Shown here one piece after another: positions 36,823 through 49,362 of a DNA stretch of 64,000 nucleotides. The stretch is from Bilabrum cf. latius. Its lineage: Eukaryota > Bigyra: Bicosoecida > Bigyra > Bicosoecida. Position 1 is the stretch's first letter, and the number at the start of each line of letters is the position of its first letter. Below the pieces are notes generated by a model that was given only the letters and a program-made list of their open reading frames with translations, was not told the origin of the DNA and ran no database searches. The position numbers were made by a program, and so were the translations under genes. The DNA lies in assembly GCA_965178125.1 (NCBI GenBank), contig OZ237742.1, forward strand, positions 1,054,001-1,118,000, written 5' to 3'.

Positions 36823-39800
36823 TCAAGTGCGATCACCTGCATTCCCACTACTTTCGAGTAGCAGCCCCGCCCAGCTAAACTCGACATCATCGTCCATGTC
36901 GCCCGAGAGGCTCAGCTCCCTGGGTGTCTCGGCGGGATCGTCCTCCTCCACCTCAACCACGCTGGGGAGGGACGAGTGCGCAAGGCCGTACGACTGGGGG
37001 TCAACCGATGTGATAGGAGGAACAGGATTCGGCGATCTGGCGCCGACTCCCCCAGCCACGCCGACCGACGCACTGTACCGAATTGCAACTGCGCCCGAGG
37101 CCTCACCACCCCCCGCGTGCAGTTGCTGACCCTAACGGGTTGCAGGCTAACCCGCAGTTCTCCCTGCAGTTTGAGGCATGGCATGAGCCAGCCTCACCTC
37201 TTGCCTGCGATACCTCGCGATGGCTCGCGTCGCCACTGTCTCGGATACCCCCGCAGCCAGGAGATCGTTCATGCAGTCCTGCCGAATCACTGTGAAGCTT
37301 CTTATCTCCGTGTTGCTACTACCTCTGCGCTCACTGGCTTCTTCCTCGACCCGATTAGCTCCACCTCCTGCAGCAGTGCCATAATTGTCATCTGCAGCGT
37401 CTTCGCTAGCCTGAGTCTCAATGGCTATGGCGGCCAGCCAATCCCTCCTCCGCACGTACACTTCCAGGATTCCCCGCACGAGAGCCACCATCTTTTCTCT
37501 TCGCGACTTTGCCATGCGATGGGCGGCTCTCTAAGGCCCGCCCAGCCGCTTTGAGCGCTTTGCACTCTGGTTGGATGCTGCAACACGAGGCACCTTGACA
37601 GAGGGAGCTCTCAGGTCGTCACCGAGGGTCAGCATGGCCATGCCACCAGCCGATCGGCAAGGAATAATGTTCTTCCGCATGGATATCTCCTGCGCAATCT
37701 GATTTCTTTGGAATGATGCTAGTCCCGGGGCTCCGGCACGCCATGGCCTCTGTGAGCTGCGTCTGCCTGGAAGTGAGCACGGCTCGCGACTGCCTGCTTG
37801 AACGGCTTGCAGCTCATGCTCAGCTTCTCCTGGACTCTAGTTCATGGCAGACTTTGAATCTACCGAATTTCCTGCTCCACTCGCGGCAGATGCACTGTCA
37901 GCAGTGGAGCTGCCTTGTCGCCCAGTCCCGTCCAGCCATGGGTGCTACATTAGCTACTATGCGCCATACCTGCGACTCGTGTTGACTTCCAGCAGCCCCC
38001 GCAAGACGTCCAGGCAGGCAGGGCTGAGATCCACCGGAAGCAGGTGCCAAGCAACTCGGCCATTCTTTGCGTTGTCGAGCTACATGTACAACGATTCTCC
38101 TTCGAACGGCATTCTGCCAGCCAGCAGCCAGAACAGGGTTACTCCCAACGACCAGTAGTCGCTGGCCCTCTGCCCCTGGTGCTTGAAGAGCTCGGGAGCC
38201 ATGAAGAGAGGAGTGCCGGCGATCCCTGCAGCAAAGGGCTGCTACTCGCGGAACAGCAGGCCGTCCCGCGCGGTGATATTTGCCGAGGAGCCACCTGCGG
38301 AGGGGTGCAGCGACTCGGCTGACGCCCTGGATTTGAATCGCTGCATGGAAGACTCGGTCGCCGCCCTGGCCCATAGGTCAAGACACCACGCCTCTTCGGG
38401 GACTGGGCCAGCTTGCGAAGGCCCATGAGAAGCAATCTCACCCTCTCTTGCAGCATGACCCGAGCGTGGTTTGAGCGCAATGCCAGCAGCATCGAGACCC
38501 ACAGTGAATGAATCATCTGCAGGCGCGCCCCCCGGCGAACGAGGAACCTTGAACGCAAGGCGTCCATCTGCGGACTAGCTACCCATTTCTCGGACACTGT
38601 CCTTCGATACATCTGTAGCGTCACCAGTTGCCACTCCAGCAACAGTGTCAGTGTGGATCTCCGATGTCTGCGCAACATAGTCATGGTCGTGGCCCATGCT
38701 ATCAGATGGATCATTGCCTGACGGGTTGCTTCCTGCAACGAACGAAGTTTTGAAAGAGGCATACAGCCCCGCTCTATCAACATGCGAACGTGCCATCGTT
38801 CCAGATTCGCTGGCAAAGGAGGGGGTGGTCCCCTTCAGCATTACTTGACCAGAGCCAGACGCAGTGGTTCCTGATGCAAGCCCAGACCTGACTGCACTTG
38901 CCTGCACCTGGGTATGCATCCGTGCTTGACGCAAGCCCTAAGCTGAGACGGAACAGTTCTCCGCCACGCACGCCTGCTCGGTTGCCAAGAGGCTGCCTGA
39001 CGGATGCACGTGGGAGCCTAGCTTGGCTGCGTCTCGCATCGCTCTCGCTGCCTGCGCACGGCGCTGCCTGCTGGATTTGCGCGCCTTGTGCACGGCACCA
39101 TCAATGCTGTTCCATATATCAACGTTTACCTGCACACCCACGGCAGCGGGAACCCGAACGCAATGTATTGGCATGCCTACGGTCTTGTTGCCAATACCAG
39201 CCGCTTCTGAATTCGAGTGCCGACCAATAGGATCAGAATAGTCTCCCACCGAAGGCTGACGCTAAGAGCTCCCGAATGCCGCACTAATAGATCGAGAGAC
39301 GCGGCCCAGCCTGTCATGCTACTGCTGCTGCGCCCGGATGATTGCCGCTCGAACGTCTTGAATGCCTTGCTGCAGATCAGCTGGATGCGTGTCATCACCT
39401 ACAACGATGGCACAATCTAGCAGATCAACATCCCGCTCGATCACTTTTGCTGCCCGTCTGAGCGAAGCGACCCACGTTGATGCTACCCCCATCTCTGCTA
39501 GGTGCTGCTGAATCTCCGCGCGCCAGGCCCCCAGGGCACGAGATACGCCTTGCTCGTGCCCGGTGATTTCCGAATCATTGCAGACTGAAACAAGAATCAC
39601 GCTGGACATCCCATCGATTGAAGATTGGCTTGATCCCACCCACTCGGCGGAAAGCCCAGGACTGCCTGGAACGCAAATTGCTCGTGGCGGGGAGTACAGC
39701 GGCAGACCGAGGTGCAGATCGTCGTGATCGTGCAAATGTTCACTCGCCCAATGCAGTGCAGGGATGCGCAGCGGTGCGTTGATTCCTGCCGCACTCGGCA

Positions 39801-42800
39801 ATTCGGTGGAACCGTAGGGCCCGACTGGCCCGACTTGCTCGATGCTGCTACCTGCCCTGCTCAGGCAAAACTTGGAAGATGCATCCATCGGTGGCTTCAA
39901 GGCTGCACTGTGAGCAGCAAGCCCAAAGTCGACCAGACGAGCGTTGGATCGGCCATCGATGAGTATATTGGAAGGCTTGATGTCTCTGTGGATAATTCCA
40001 GCATTGTGCATCTTCTCAACGGTGCGAAACAGCTGCTTGGCCAGACTGCTAGTGGCCCCTTCGTGCATTCGCTGCCTGCCCGCCCCCAGCCGCATCAACG
40101 AGGCCAAGTCCTTCCCGTCCACAAGTTCCATCACGATTCCCACTTCGCCATCCCCTATCACCACACCTTCCAGCCTGCAGGCGCCAGGGACGCCGTGCCC
40201 GGCACACCGCAGCATTGCCAGGATCTCGCTGCGAACCACGTCTGTGACTGCGACTCGCTTGCCTGCACGAGAGTGTTGCGTGTCGTCGGGGCGCGAGTGT
40301 GTGGCCCAGGACTGCCGGCTTGGGGCACTAGAGGCGCCTTGACGAGCTTCATCGGTGATTTTGAGGGCGTATAGGCGACCTGTAGGACGGTGTGCGGCAA
40401 GAAAAACCCTTGCAAAGCCGCCCTCCCCCAGCAACTTGAGCCGTTCAAACTCGTGCATTTGAAACCGACGAGGAAGAGGAGGACCATCCTCGGACTGTTT
40501 CGGCGGATATACCGACGAAATCATCGAGTCTGACTTTGGCTGGCTTGCAAGCTACTGAGTTGGCCGAGCCTTGCCGGCTTCAGAAGAATAGGATGACTCG
40601 GCAGCTAGATTGGCCGCTGCGGTCAGAGACGTATTGGCCTAGATCAACAGCGCAAGTCGCCCCGGCTTGCACGGCGCTGCGGTCAGTACGGCTGAACTTC
40701 CATAAAAGAAAGAGCGGGTGACTCGAATCAAACCAACGCCATCTTGCGTACCTGCATCAGCTGCGTCGTCTAAGGATGCCTCCAAGCCGCTGCTGACACA
40801 GGTGCACCACTATGCTAGCCATGGCACCAGGGCATCATCTGCTTCCGAACTCTTCTACAACTCCGTTTCAGACAAATTCTAACTGGTTGCGACTCGCTCT
40901 AGCGCGTGGGACATTCGATCAGTCCATGCTTGCTGCAGCGCATTCAGCTCACCTACTTCGAAAGAGTCCGACTGATTATCCTCGCGCCTCTCGTGCTCGG
41001 CGCCCAACACCCTGAACGATACGGGCATCCCATGGTCGACGCAATCGATGCGCATCCAGATGCAATGCACCCTGTGCAGGAGATGGTAATGTGGCGCGCG
41101 GCGAAACGTTGCGGTCCGCTGCTGCTGCCCTCCAGGCTCCTCCGCCTAGCGTTCGCGCAAGAACGGTTCCCACACGAATACACGAGGAGGCCGCCGCAGG
41201 ATTGCGTGTAGTTGGCCCGACCCATCTGCCTGGAGTTCCCAGCCCAGAAGAGAGGCAAGTGCGGGGTGCTTCTTTGCGGCGCTTTCGGCGAGGCTCCGCG
41301 ACAAAGCCACAGTCGGGGTTGCTTGTCCTGCCATCCGGGGTTGGTCGACACTGCATTGCGACAGACTAGCCATGCCTTCTGCTATGGCAGCACTGGTTGC
41401 GATGGGACCGTCCTAGGCATCAACGTCAAGGTATAATACCTGGGCTGGGCCGCAGCCCACCCAAGCCGCTGATATCTCACCAGAGGCAACGCCAATCGAC
41501 ACGTGCACGTCGGCCTACAGATGGGTCAACGCCGCAAGCATAGCTGCGGCGAGCTCAGCAGATCCACGCAGCGCTTGTGCTGTGATTCCGGTGTCCTCTC
41601 CGAGCCGAAACCGACCAGCTACCGATGATACCTTGGAGGCGTACCAGCCGATGCTTAGCTGTCCAGTGTGCCCTCGAATCCTGACCCCACCAAACTTCGA
41701 GCAAATCTTGTCTGCTACGGCGCCGAGCTTCCGGTGTAAACCGAAGCTAGCGACAGGGCCGACTATGTCTCGAATCGACTCGAAGCCGCCGAGCGCAACA
41801 GTTGCGACCACTGCGCCGCCCAACTTTGCACGTACCATCGGAGGTTCGCTTCTTGGGCTACGTCCAACCATTGCCGCATCAAACGGGCTACGCGATCCGT
41901 GCAATTGCTGTGACTGGCCGTGCTCAAGGAATATTTTCTTTTTGATCAGCTGAACTGGCACAAAATGGGCAGCAGCCTACAGCAAGTTGTCTCTGGCGCA
42001 GTCCGCAAGTGCAGCTGCTTGTTGCAATTGGCTGCGGAGCAACGAAAGCTGGCCGGCGCTACCGTGCGAGCGCTGCAGCTGGTCGGCCATGAAATAACCA
42101 ACAAACATGATAGGGACGAAAAGTCCAGCGAGGACGCCAAAGCTGTGGTCCAGGCTCATGTGCTTGGCTCCATTCCACACGGAGGCGCAGTCATCGGCCG
42201 CGTCCTCAAATGATCTGACCACAGATGACCCCAAAGATGTCTGAAGCAGCTAAAAAGGCGCTGGGGAAATTGCAAGCGTTGCCAGCAACGCGAACACAAC
42301 AGAAGCCACGGAGCGACCAAACCATTGGAAAGAAGCTTGGCTGGCGAGCACAGCCACGATAACGCCTGGTACATTCATCACGTTTGCGCTCCACGTCAGG
42401 CACGACTCGTGCCCGATCTCCAAGTACCAGAGCGCGTGAGACATAGATGTGCCGAGTACAGCAGCGATGAGCGCTGGTCCTACCACGGATGCTTCAAGCC
42501 GTTGCTGCCTGCATCGGGCGATGAGCCCAACACAAACCAGAGATAGCCCCGCAAGGAACTTCGGAAGCATCGCAGGAAGCGAGCGAGCGAAGGATAGTAC
42601 AGCACCATCCGTTGACTGCCGTGCAACAACATCCATGCTAGCTGCTTGGACGGCAGCAACTAGCGCGCTGAACGCTAGCGCGACGCCCAATAAAACAAGG
42701 ACGGCTCCAGATCGAAATGGAGCCGCGTCCATCAAATCACTGTTGCTACTCTGCAAGTGGCTGGCATTTACTAGAGTGCGCATTTTGGCCTGGGGCAGCA

Positions 42801-45800
42801 GGATCGCACTGATACCGCCCGCACGAACGGAGTGCATCTCGTCCAGCATAGCTTGCCACGCGGGGAAGCGCGCCAGCTGCTCTGTCTACAACCCGCCTAT
42901 AGAAGCAACGCTCTCTTGAGTATCAACAGTCGCATCCTCACGCGCTACAGGCTGCATGATTTGTGCAAGCCATATTGGTGCATCGTGACCGAACGCACTA
43001 CCCCCACCTGGCGAAATGTGCGGTGGGCCGTCCGCAGGGAGGCTGGCAGCCCGCAGCACCAGTTGCAGGGACTCACGCAGTGCTTTCATGTCGCGAGCGT
43101 GGCAAGGCAGCAGCAGCAGTATTGCGCTGAGCTTGGACCGCTACAACCCGTCATGCTTGTCGACTCGCCGAGAGGAGGGGCTCAAGAGCCACTCAGCGAC
43201 TTTTCGAAGGGCAAGCAGCAGCTGCTAGATCTGAACCAGGTCACGATTTAGCGTTGAGTCGTCTCTAGCACCTCGTCGACCAGTCATCTGCTCCCCGCCA
43301 AATTCACCCTACGCTGCCAGGATGGCTAAACACCAATGCAGCGCTGCCTGAACGCCGTCACAAAGCATCTCCAGATGATCAGTGACCTTTCGGATGGCAG
43401 CGGCTGTGGTGGCGATGTGCGACTACTAGACTCTGCTCGGCCCGCACCTGCCACACTTGCAGCCGCTGGCTAGTTCCTTCGCCATAGGTCGCCCGCCACC
43501 GAATGTCGACCATTCCTGCGGCTGCTGCTTGAGCCCCAGCAGCCCCACCACCATGGCAGACTGGGACGAGGAGGGATAGGCGATACCAGCCCGGAGCTAG
43601 GTGCCGCGGGATGACGCTCGGGTGGATGCCTACGCAAATCGCAGCACGGCAGCCAGGAATGCCACAGCATCGGCAGCTCGCCTGGATACCGGTGACAGTA
43701 CTGTTCTTGACCTAACAGGGGTACGAAGGCCAGCAGTAGCCATCCACATGGGCGCATTGGCGGAAAGACCCCTGGCTATCCCAACATCGATCTTGTCCAC
43801 CTGTAATGCATTCATTGCAATCCTCGCCCACTGCACCTCCTCCATCTTTGCAATCGCAATTCGCTATGTCCTCGTCAGCACGCCGATCGATGCGGCCGCT
43901 ACGGACTCTTCTGCTGATGTGTGAGCTGCTGTCCTGTACAGCTGGACGATGCGCCCAAAAAATGGCTGTGGTCCAGCTTCAGCTGGCTATGAGCTCATGC
44001 CATCGAATGGGGTGTCAAAGAAGCCTGACTGTGGCGATACACTTGCTCGCCCAGCGTCCATGGCAGAACACAACATTTCAGCACTGGCTGCTGCATCACG
44101 ATGTTGCGCATCCGCCGATAGAGCTGCGCCCCCGACGAATGTCACAGCCATGACCACCGGCCTGGCCTCGAACGCCATCACGCCTGCCTCCATGCACTCC
44201 TGGGCGAAGGGGGGCACCTGGTCCACCACGGAGTCGATGATCACCTGCTGCTGGCGGATGGCGCGTTTCTGCGCCCTTCGAAGCTGCAGCCTCGCAACTG
44301 CCTGGCGCCAGACTAGCAGTGAATGGTCCAGGCCTAATATGGCTGGAACTAGAACCATGGTGCACAGAGAATAGCCAATCAGGTCCACAACCACCCCTAG
44401 TCCATTCAATCCCAGCGGACTGCTGAAGCTGTACCTGTGTTCTTCGGGGAGGAAGTCAAGGTCAGCCCGGCCCAGCGGCCACGCGTCGCCTGTGAAGCTG
44501 ATCGTAAGGAAGAGCCCAAGCGACCATGCAATGTACGCAAACTGCATACCAGCCCAGGGCACAGCCGCCTTGTCATAGTCTAGGGGTGCAAGAATCGGCC
44601 ACAGTATCCATATTCCGAGCAGTTTGCTGCTCCCGCGTCCGGGGCCAGTAAACAAGTCAAGAGACACTGCAATCGACGTCATTACGGCAAGCGACACAAT
44701 GGGAATGGCAGTGGAGGACATGAACTGCAGCCCGGCAATGGAGGCAGCCAGAAGCACATCCCGAGGGGCTCTTTCGACGCCGGGGCTGCTCCCTGCCCTG
44801 ACTTGCGTCCCATTTCCCGCCTCTTGCGTATCTGTCGGGATTCTCCGAAGCACACCGCCTCCTTGCGAGCTCGACGACGATCTGCTGCTACGATTTTGAG
44901 ACAGGACGTGGGCAGGCGCCGCCGAGGGAGCCGTTACACACTTGCTGCCTTGAGTGAGTAGCACGTGCAGTTTGCGATGGAAAGTAGCGGCGACGCCGTC
45001 ACTCACTGCAGCCCCGCGAGGTGGAGTGGCCGGCTTCCCACTCGCTTCATCTGGTCCATACTCCACCCCTGGTTCTGTCTGGACTCCAGACACGCTAGAT
45101 GCTGCTCCAACCCGATCACCAAGCGAGGAGGAGTCTGCCGAGCTATTGTCAGGCAACCGTGTTGCGCCCTTGGTTCGCGTGGTGTGCACGCTCGCTGGGT
45201 CGCTCGTGGAGTTCTTCACTCCCTCAGCCATGCTGGCACTGTATCGGTTTACTGGCAGTACGGTGCATTCGTCCCTTGGAGAGCTGTAGAAGGGCATACC
45301 ATGCTAGAATTGGCTGCTCGCGCTGCTGCTGGCGTAAGCCGGCGACAGGGCGTCGCTTGACAAGCTGGTTGAGGCCGACCTGGTCTGGCCCCAGGCAGTG
45401 CGGCTGGTAAACGAGGCAGCTGGGCTTGTTCTGGCGCGAGAAGGGAGCGTGCATGGTCTGCTACAGCATGACAGGACCGGGCAGCATGCGGCGAGCAGAC
45501 CGCACCGCTCATCGGGGGGCACAAGGCAGGGCCACGAGAACTCTAGGCAGCAGAGCGAGGCGCTGACTGCTGCTGCCTAGCCTGACCGCGAGCTTAGCCA
45601 CAGCGCCCAACGATCTCCACACACACGGTTCAAACACCACGAAACCAATGAAGCATCAGTTGCGGCCGTAGCCACGGCCGATTGGCGGGGTCTCGGCGCA
45701 CGCTCAGTGGCTGCAGGAAGAACTCTGCCAGCTCCGACATGGCTACTACCGGCGAGTGGCGCTCGCTGTTGCTGTATGATAAGATAATTGGCCCACTGAT

Positions 45801-46155
45801 ACAGCGCATTCGACACTAGAGCTGACCAAACAAGCCAAAGCACAGCTACGATAGTTACGCCTAGTTCTGGCCGAGGCCTGGCGTTTGCCGTTATAGGTGC
45901 TTGAGCTGATGTTACGGAGCCATTAGTATGCATAAGTAACCCAGCTACAAGCACCAATACGGATACAAGCACGGCACGGCATAGCAGGGCCCAGCCTAAT
46001 GCAGCCGTGCATGTGTATTCATCCCTTGCGATTGTCCTGCGAACGTTTGGTCTTCAGGTATGATTTTTGGCGCGCTCTGGCATCATCCATATGTGAGGAT
46101 CATATGACATCTTGATACAGCAAACTTACGTGGGTGCGACGGAAGAGCGAACCAT
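36823..46155 (-). CDS. Giant 12-TM cyclase-like / Ser-Thr kinase fusion, paralogue C (2 exons)
   Basis: Model: complement(join(36823..46036,46130..46155)), 3,079 residues, TGA stop. The first exon encodes MVRSSVAPT and joins in phase 2 to the stretch before TM1; without it the frame has no suitable ATG. Layout: TM1-2 (20-70), loop, TM3-6 (440-577), C1 (600-860), TM7-12 (1107-1327), C2 (1397-1635, [28 protein letters not shown]), kinase (1867-2720), C-terminal domain (2847-2957, ILEVYVRR and [16 protein letters not shown]), SLPSV tail motif. Kinase residues are complete ([35 protein letters not shown]). About 580 residues separate DFG and APE. The metal aspartates expected in C1 and C2 are not visible. 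TAG codons at 43597-43599 and 45577-45579 align with Gln codons of the other copies. Compared with A it shares a 137-bp identical kinase patch, and with B a 191-bp near-identical TM patch. Confidence 0.82.
46037..46129 (-). other. Intron 1 of paralogue C
   Basis: 93 nt, donor CCCAC|GTAAGT, acceptor GTTCGCAG. Exon 1 ends with two bases of a codon and exon 2 supplies the third, so the phase matches exactly. An in-frame TGA inside the intron explains why the frame cannot simply extend upstream. Confidence 0.75.
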
Positions 46156-46497
46156 AGTCAGCCGTGGATATTCATTGGACAATTTCCGCCGTGCCCCTCA
46201 CAACGAATGATCTTCAAAATTTACCCAGTTAGAAGCAATTCAAATGGACTGCAGGCTAATCAGAGAAATATACGACTATAGAGCACAAATTGATGGCAAT
46301 TATCGCTTGGTATCTAACACTACAGGGAGTTCGGACCAACACAAACACACTTCACAGCTGGGGGCACTAGTGGTCGCAAGCAGCGGTCGCAACCTCCGAC
46401 GAGGCTCCACAACAAACTCTTCATCGGCCGCCCCACTTAAATGGAGTGGAACTAGAGTAGTTTTCGTCATTTTGGGTATGGGATCCCTTGGACCAAG
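46156..46497. other. Intergenic region between paralogue C and the AGC-like kinase gene
   Basis: 342 bp between the first exon of C and the last exon of the next minus-strand gene. It presumably holds the promoter of C. I see no gene in it. Confidence 0.4.
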
Positions 46498-48794
46498 TCA
46501 GCAGAAGCCGTGCGTGCGGACCTTGGCAACCTGTTCCTAGAATGAACTGCAAGCTACCCAGCCACGCGGTACAGGTACCCCTTTTTGCTCGAAGGGTATG
46601 GACTGCCTTCTTTTCAACTGTGTCGACTTACTTGCACGTGCTCTTCACACCCGTACCCACAATGCAATATTTGGCGCGCTTGTGCGCTGTCCTGCGTGTG
46701 CTACCAGGCAAGCGAGTGCAGTTGTCTGCCTCTCTCCCCGCCTCGCTCTTCTTTTCGACACGGTAGTCGAAGCCTTCGATGTAGCCGATTAAACTCGGTG
46801 CGCGAGCTGATGCACCATCGCCTGGACCCGCCCCTACCTCTCCATCTCCACCTTCATCTTTTCGCCATCTCTGAGCCGGGGATGGAACTACACGGTGTGC
46901 TTCAAGTCCGGACATGCGCATGCCCACATGTCTGTACCAGTCGCTCTCATTCAAGCTGCCAGGCGAAGCCGAACGTACTGATTGGCGATAAGCCACCACA
47001 CGAACCTGCTGGCTGCTGACACCGGCGGCTGTCAACGCGTCGGGCATCGGTGTCGAGCAATCTGAAGTGAAGCCAGACCCGACCACAATCTTGGAACTAA
47101 AAGGTCTGTGGTCGGCTAATTGCTTTGCGACGCAGGTCATGTGAAGCACAGTCCCGGTCCCTGCTCGCTTGTGGGCGTATTTGATGACTCCGGTGCTTTG
47201 CATGCCAGCAGTGTGCAGCTCTGCCGCGATGCCGTGTCCTTCAATGGCCACGGAGCCGGACCGAGCCACGCTTGCTAGCTGTGAGCTCGACGTGCCATCC
47301 CCCATGGCCCGGGAGCTCTTGCTTCGGCTCAGGCCATGCGAGTTCTGGTGCACATCTAGATCCTAGCGTGCAGCTACAGCCAGCCCAGAAGGGTGGTCTT
47401 GTTGCCTCCAGTTCGAGGGGATGACGTGATGGCTCCTTGACCTGTGCATGACTCCTGGTGCCCTGTATGGCAACTGCGGCACCGACGCTGACTAGAACCC
47501 TGCCAGAATCATGTGCTCGCTCGATGGTGGCACCCAGGGGGGAGTCACCACCCGTGCTCGCAGCGCCTTCCAGTCGATGTCGTTGAACCATGGATGATCC
47601 ATCACCTCCTTGATTCCCCGTCCTCCAAGTCTGTACTGCTCGTTGCAGATGAGCAGCCTCTCCACAAAGTCCAGGCCCTCCCTGGATGGCCTAGGCGGCG
47701 GCAGCGGGCCATTTCCCGCACGAGAGCTTCCCGGACCAACGTTAGGACTACACGGAGAGCTAGCATTTACTTCCGGTAGAAACCCGGCTCCATGCATGGA
47801 CATGGCGCCCCTACTACTAGGTCCTGCAGAGGTGCCTGGCTTCCGGGCCTGGCTTGCCGCTACTGCCGCAGCTGCCCGCTGAACCTGTTCCGCGCAGTCG
47901 TCCAAAATCTCCCCAAGTGAATTTCCGATAGATTTCCATTGCTTCCGCTGGCCCTTAACTAGCACTCGCTACGCCATGTCTCTATCCGGGACCGTCTTGG
48001 AGGGGACATAGTTACGCATTCTCACGATGGCTCTTATGCTCTCGCGGTCTACTGGATATGGAGTGGTCCCAAACAGCAATTGATGCACTGTTACACCAAG
48101 TGCATAAATGTCTACCGCACGGCTGTGTTTACGGGGTCGAATAAATGCCTCTGGCGGCATGAAGGGAAGCGTTCCACCCGACACCGTGACGCTCGCCTCT
48201 CCTACTCGGCGCAGGTAGGCACTCTCTCCAAAATCCGCGAGTCGAACATATCCATCAGAGCCAATCATGATGTTCTCTGGTTTTATATCTCGGTGAATAA
48301 TCCCACGAGCATGAACTTCGGCGATCGCCAGTACGATCTGAGCTGTATACTGCTTCGCAGCGTGCTCTGGCATCCGCCCGAAGGCCTGCCCGTGCGCCAG
48401 CCAGAAAAGGTCGCCCCCTGTACACAAGTCCATGATAAAGCACGCATGCTCATTGTATTGGAATGCGAAGTGCAGTTTCACGATCTGGTTGCTGAGGCAG
48501 GATGACTAGATTTGTCGTTCCATCACCAACCGACGCGCACGTTTAGGCGAGAGGGAAACCTTGTTCAACATTTTCATGGCATACAGTCTGTCATTTTGAA
48601 GCCATCTTACGGCTGACACGGTCCCAAATTGCCCCTGCTCAATAAAGACGAACAAGATAAAGGGGTCTGTTCTGCAGTGCTCGGCATTGCGGTCTCAGAA
48701 CTTTCGGAAAATCGCCACAAACATCCCTCACTGATCCAATGTTGCATAAATATTGAAATTCAGAGAGCTTGCTCTCCGATAGTTTGAGTAGCAT
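46498..48794 (-). CDS. AGC-type Ser/Thr protein kinase (3 exons)
   Basis: Model: complement(join(46498..46546,46632..48634,48732..48794)), 704 residues. Exon 1 encodes 21 residues ending CNIGS and joins GQFGTVSAVRW, rebuilding the glycine loop across an intron. Then: LYAMKMLNK (catalytic Lys), ERQI, IVKLHFAFQYNE, MDLCTGGDLFWL, HRDIKPENIM, ADFGESA, GTLPFMPPEA, DIYALGVTVHQLLFGTTPY. After an Ala/Ser/Pro-rich insert comes the AGC signature HPWFNDIDWKALRARVVTPP. Near the C-terminus, IGYIEGFDYR resembles the AGC hydrophobic motif. All catalytic residues are present, so an active kinase is expected. A TAG follows ERQI in the alphaC region. The 3' end is uncertain: the frame meets TAA at 46628-46630, but that TAA lies inside a perfect GTAAGT donor, and splicing to 46546 gives a TGA stop like every other gene here. 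Confidence 0.85.
46547..46631 (-). other. Probable last intron of the AGC-like kinase gene
   Basis: 85 nt, donor TGCAA|GTAAGT, acceptor AGCTTGCAG. It replaces an apparent TAA stop by a 16-residue tail ending at TGA. It is a less certain intron than the others. Confidence 0.5.
48635..48731 (-). other. Intron 1 of the AGC-like kinase gene
   Basis: 97 nt, donor GGATCA|GTGAGG, acceptor TTGAGCAG, phase 0, splitting the kinase glycine loop (IGS / GQFGTV). Confidence 0.85.
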
Positions 48795-49362
48795 TTGCCG
48801 ATTTCGCTTGAGAGGAAAACCATCCGAAGGCTAGACTGCACTTAAAGCTCCAATGCTTGCTCCGCACCCCATTTCTAGACGTAGGTAGCACAGAAACTAA
48901 AAGGTACGATATTCAACAATGCATGGTCGCTTTTTCGATCAATTTGATGCAAGCCTTGTTGGGGGCGGGGCTGAGAGCACGGGAGTCAACTCTGGTTCCG
49001 CCACGAAGGAGTCGAGGCGGCGCGGCGCCCCAGATCTGGACCGTCTCTTCGCAACAATGCCACGGGCCAGCGACAAAAGCTGAAAGCAGCGGCGACATGT
49101 TGGTTGCCGACTGTCCAATTGCCTGCAGCGCGTTGCTCGGCAGCATCGTAGGCGAGAAAATGAGCCAAAAGTACCGGAGGAGAAGCGCTGGCCTGTCTCC
49201 AAAATCGAGGGGGCACCTGACGAGTCGCCACTGTTGATGAGCGACTACTAGTTCATGTCCTTAAGCAGTCGATGCACGGGCGTGCTACGGCAACGTAAGG
49301 TGCCCTGTACGACGCTACCTATACTGGATTCACCGGCACATCGCACGGACAAACGGAGCGAA
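48795..49362. other. Intergenic region upstream of the AGC-like kinase gene
   Basis: 568 bp between two minus-strand genes. A plus-strand frame at 48857-49237 has no recognisable content. It is expected to hold the AGC-like kinase promoter. Confidence 0.4.

Noticed and set aside
48500-48540. UAG read as leucine
   Set aside because: In the AGC-like kinase a TAG follows ERQI, where many AGC kinases have Leu. But the window's own paralogues pair TAG with Gln codons at five or more positions and never, as far as I saw, with CTG or TTG.
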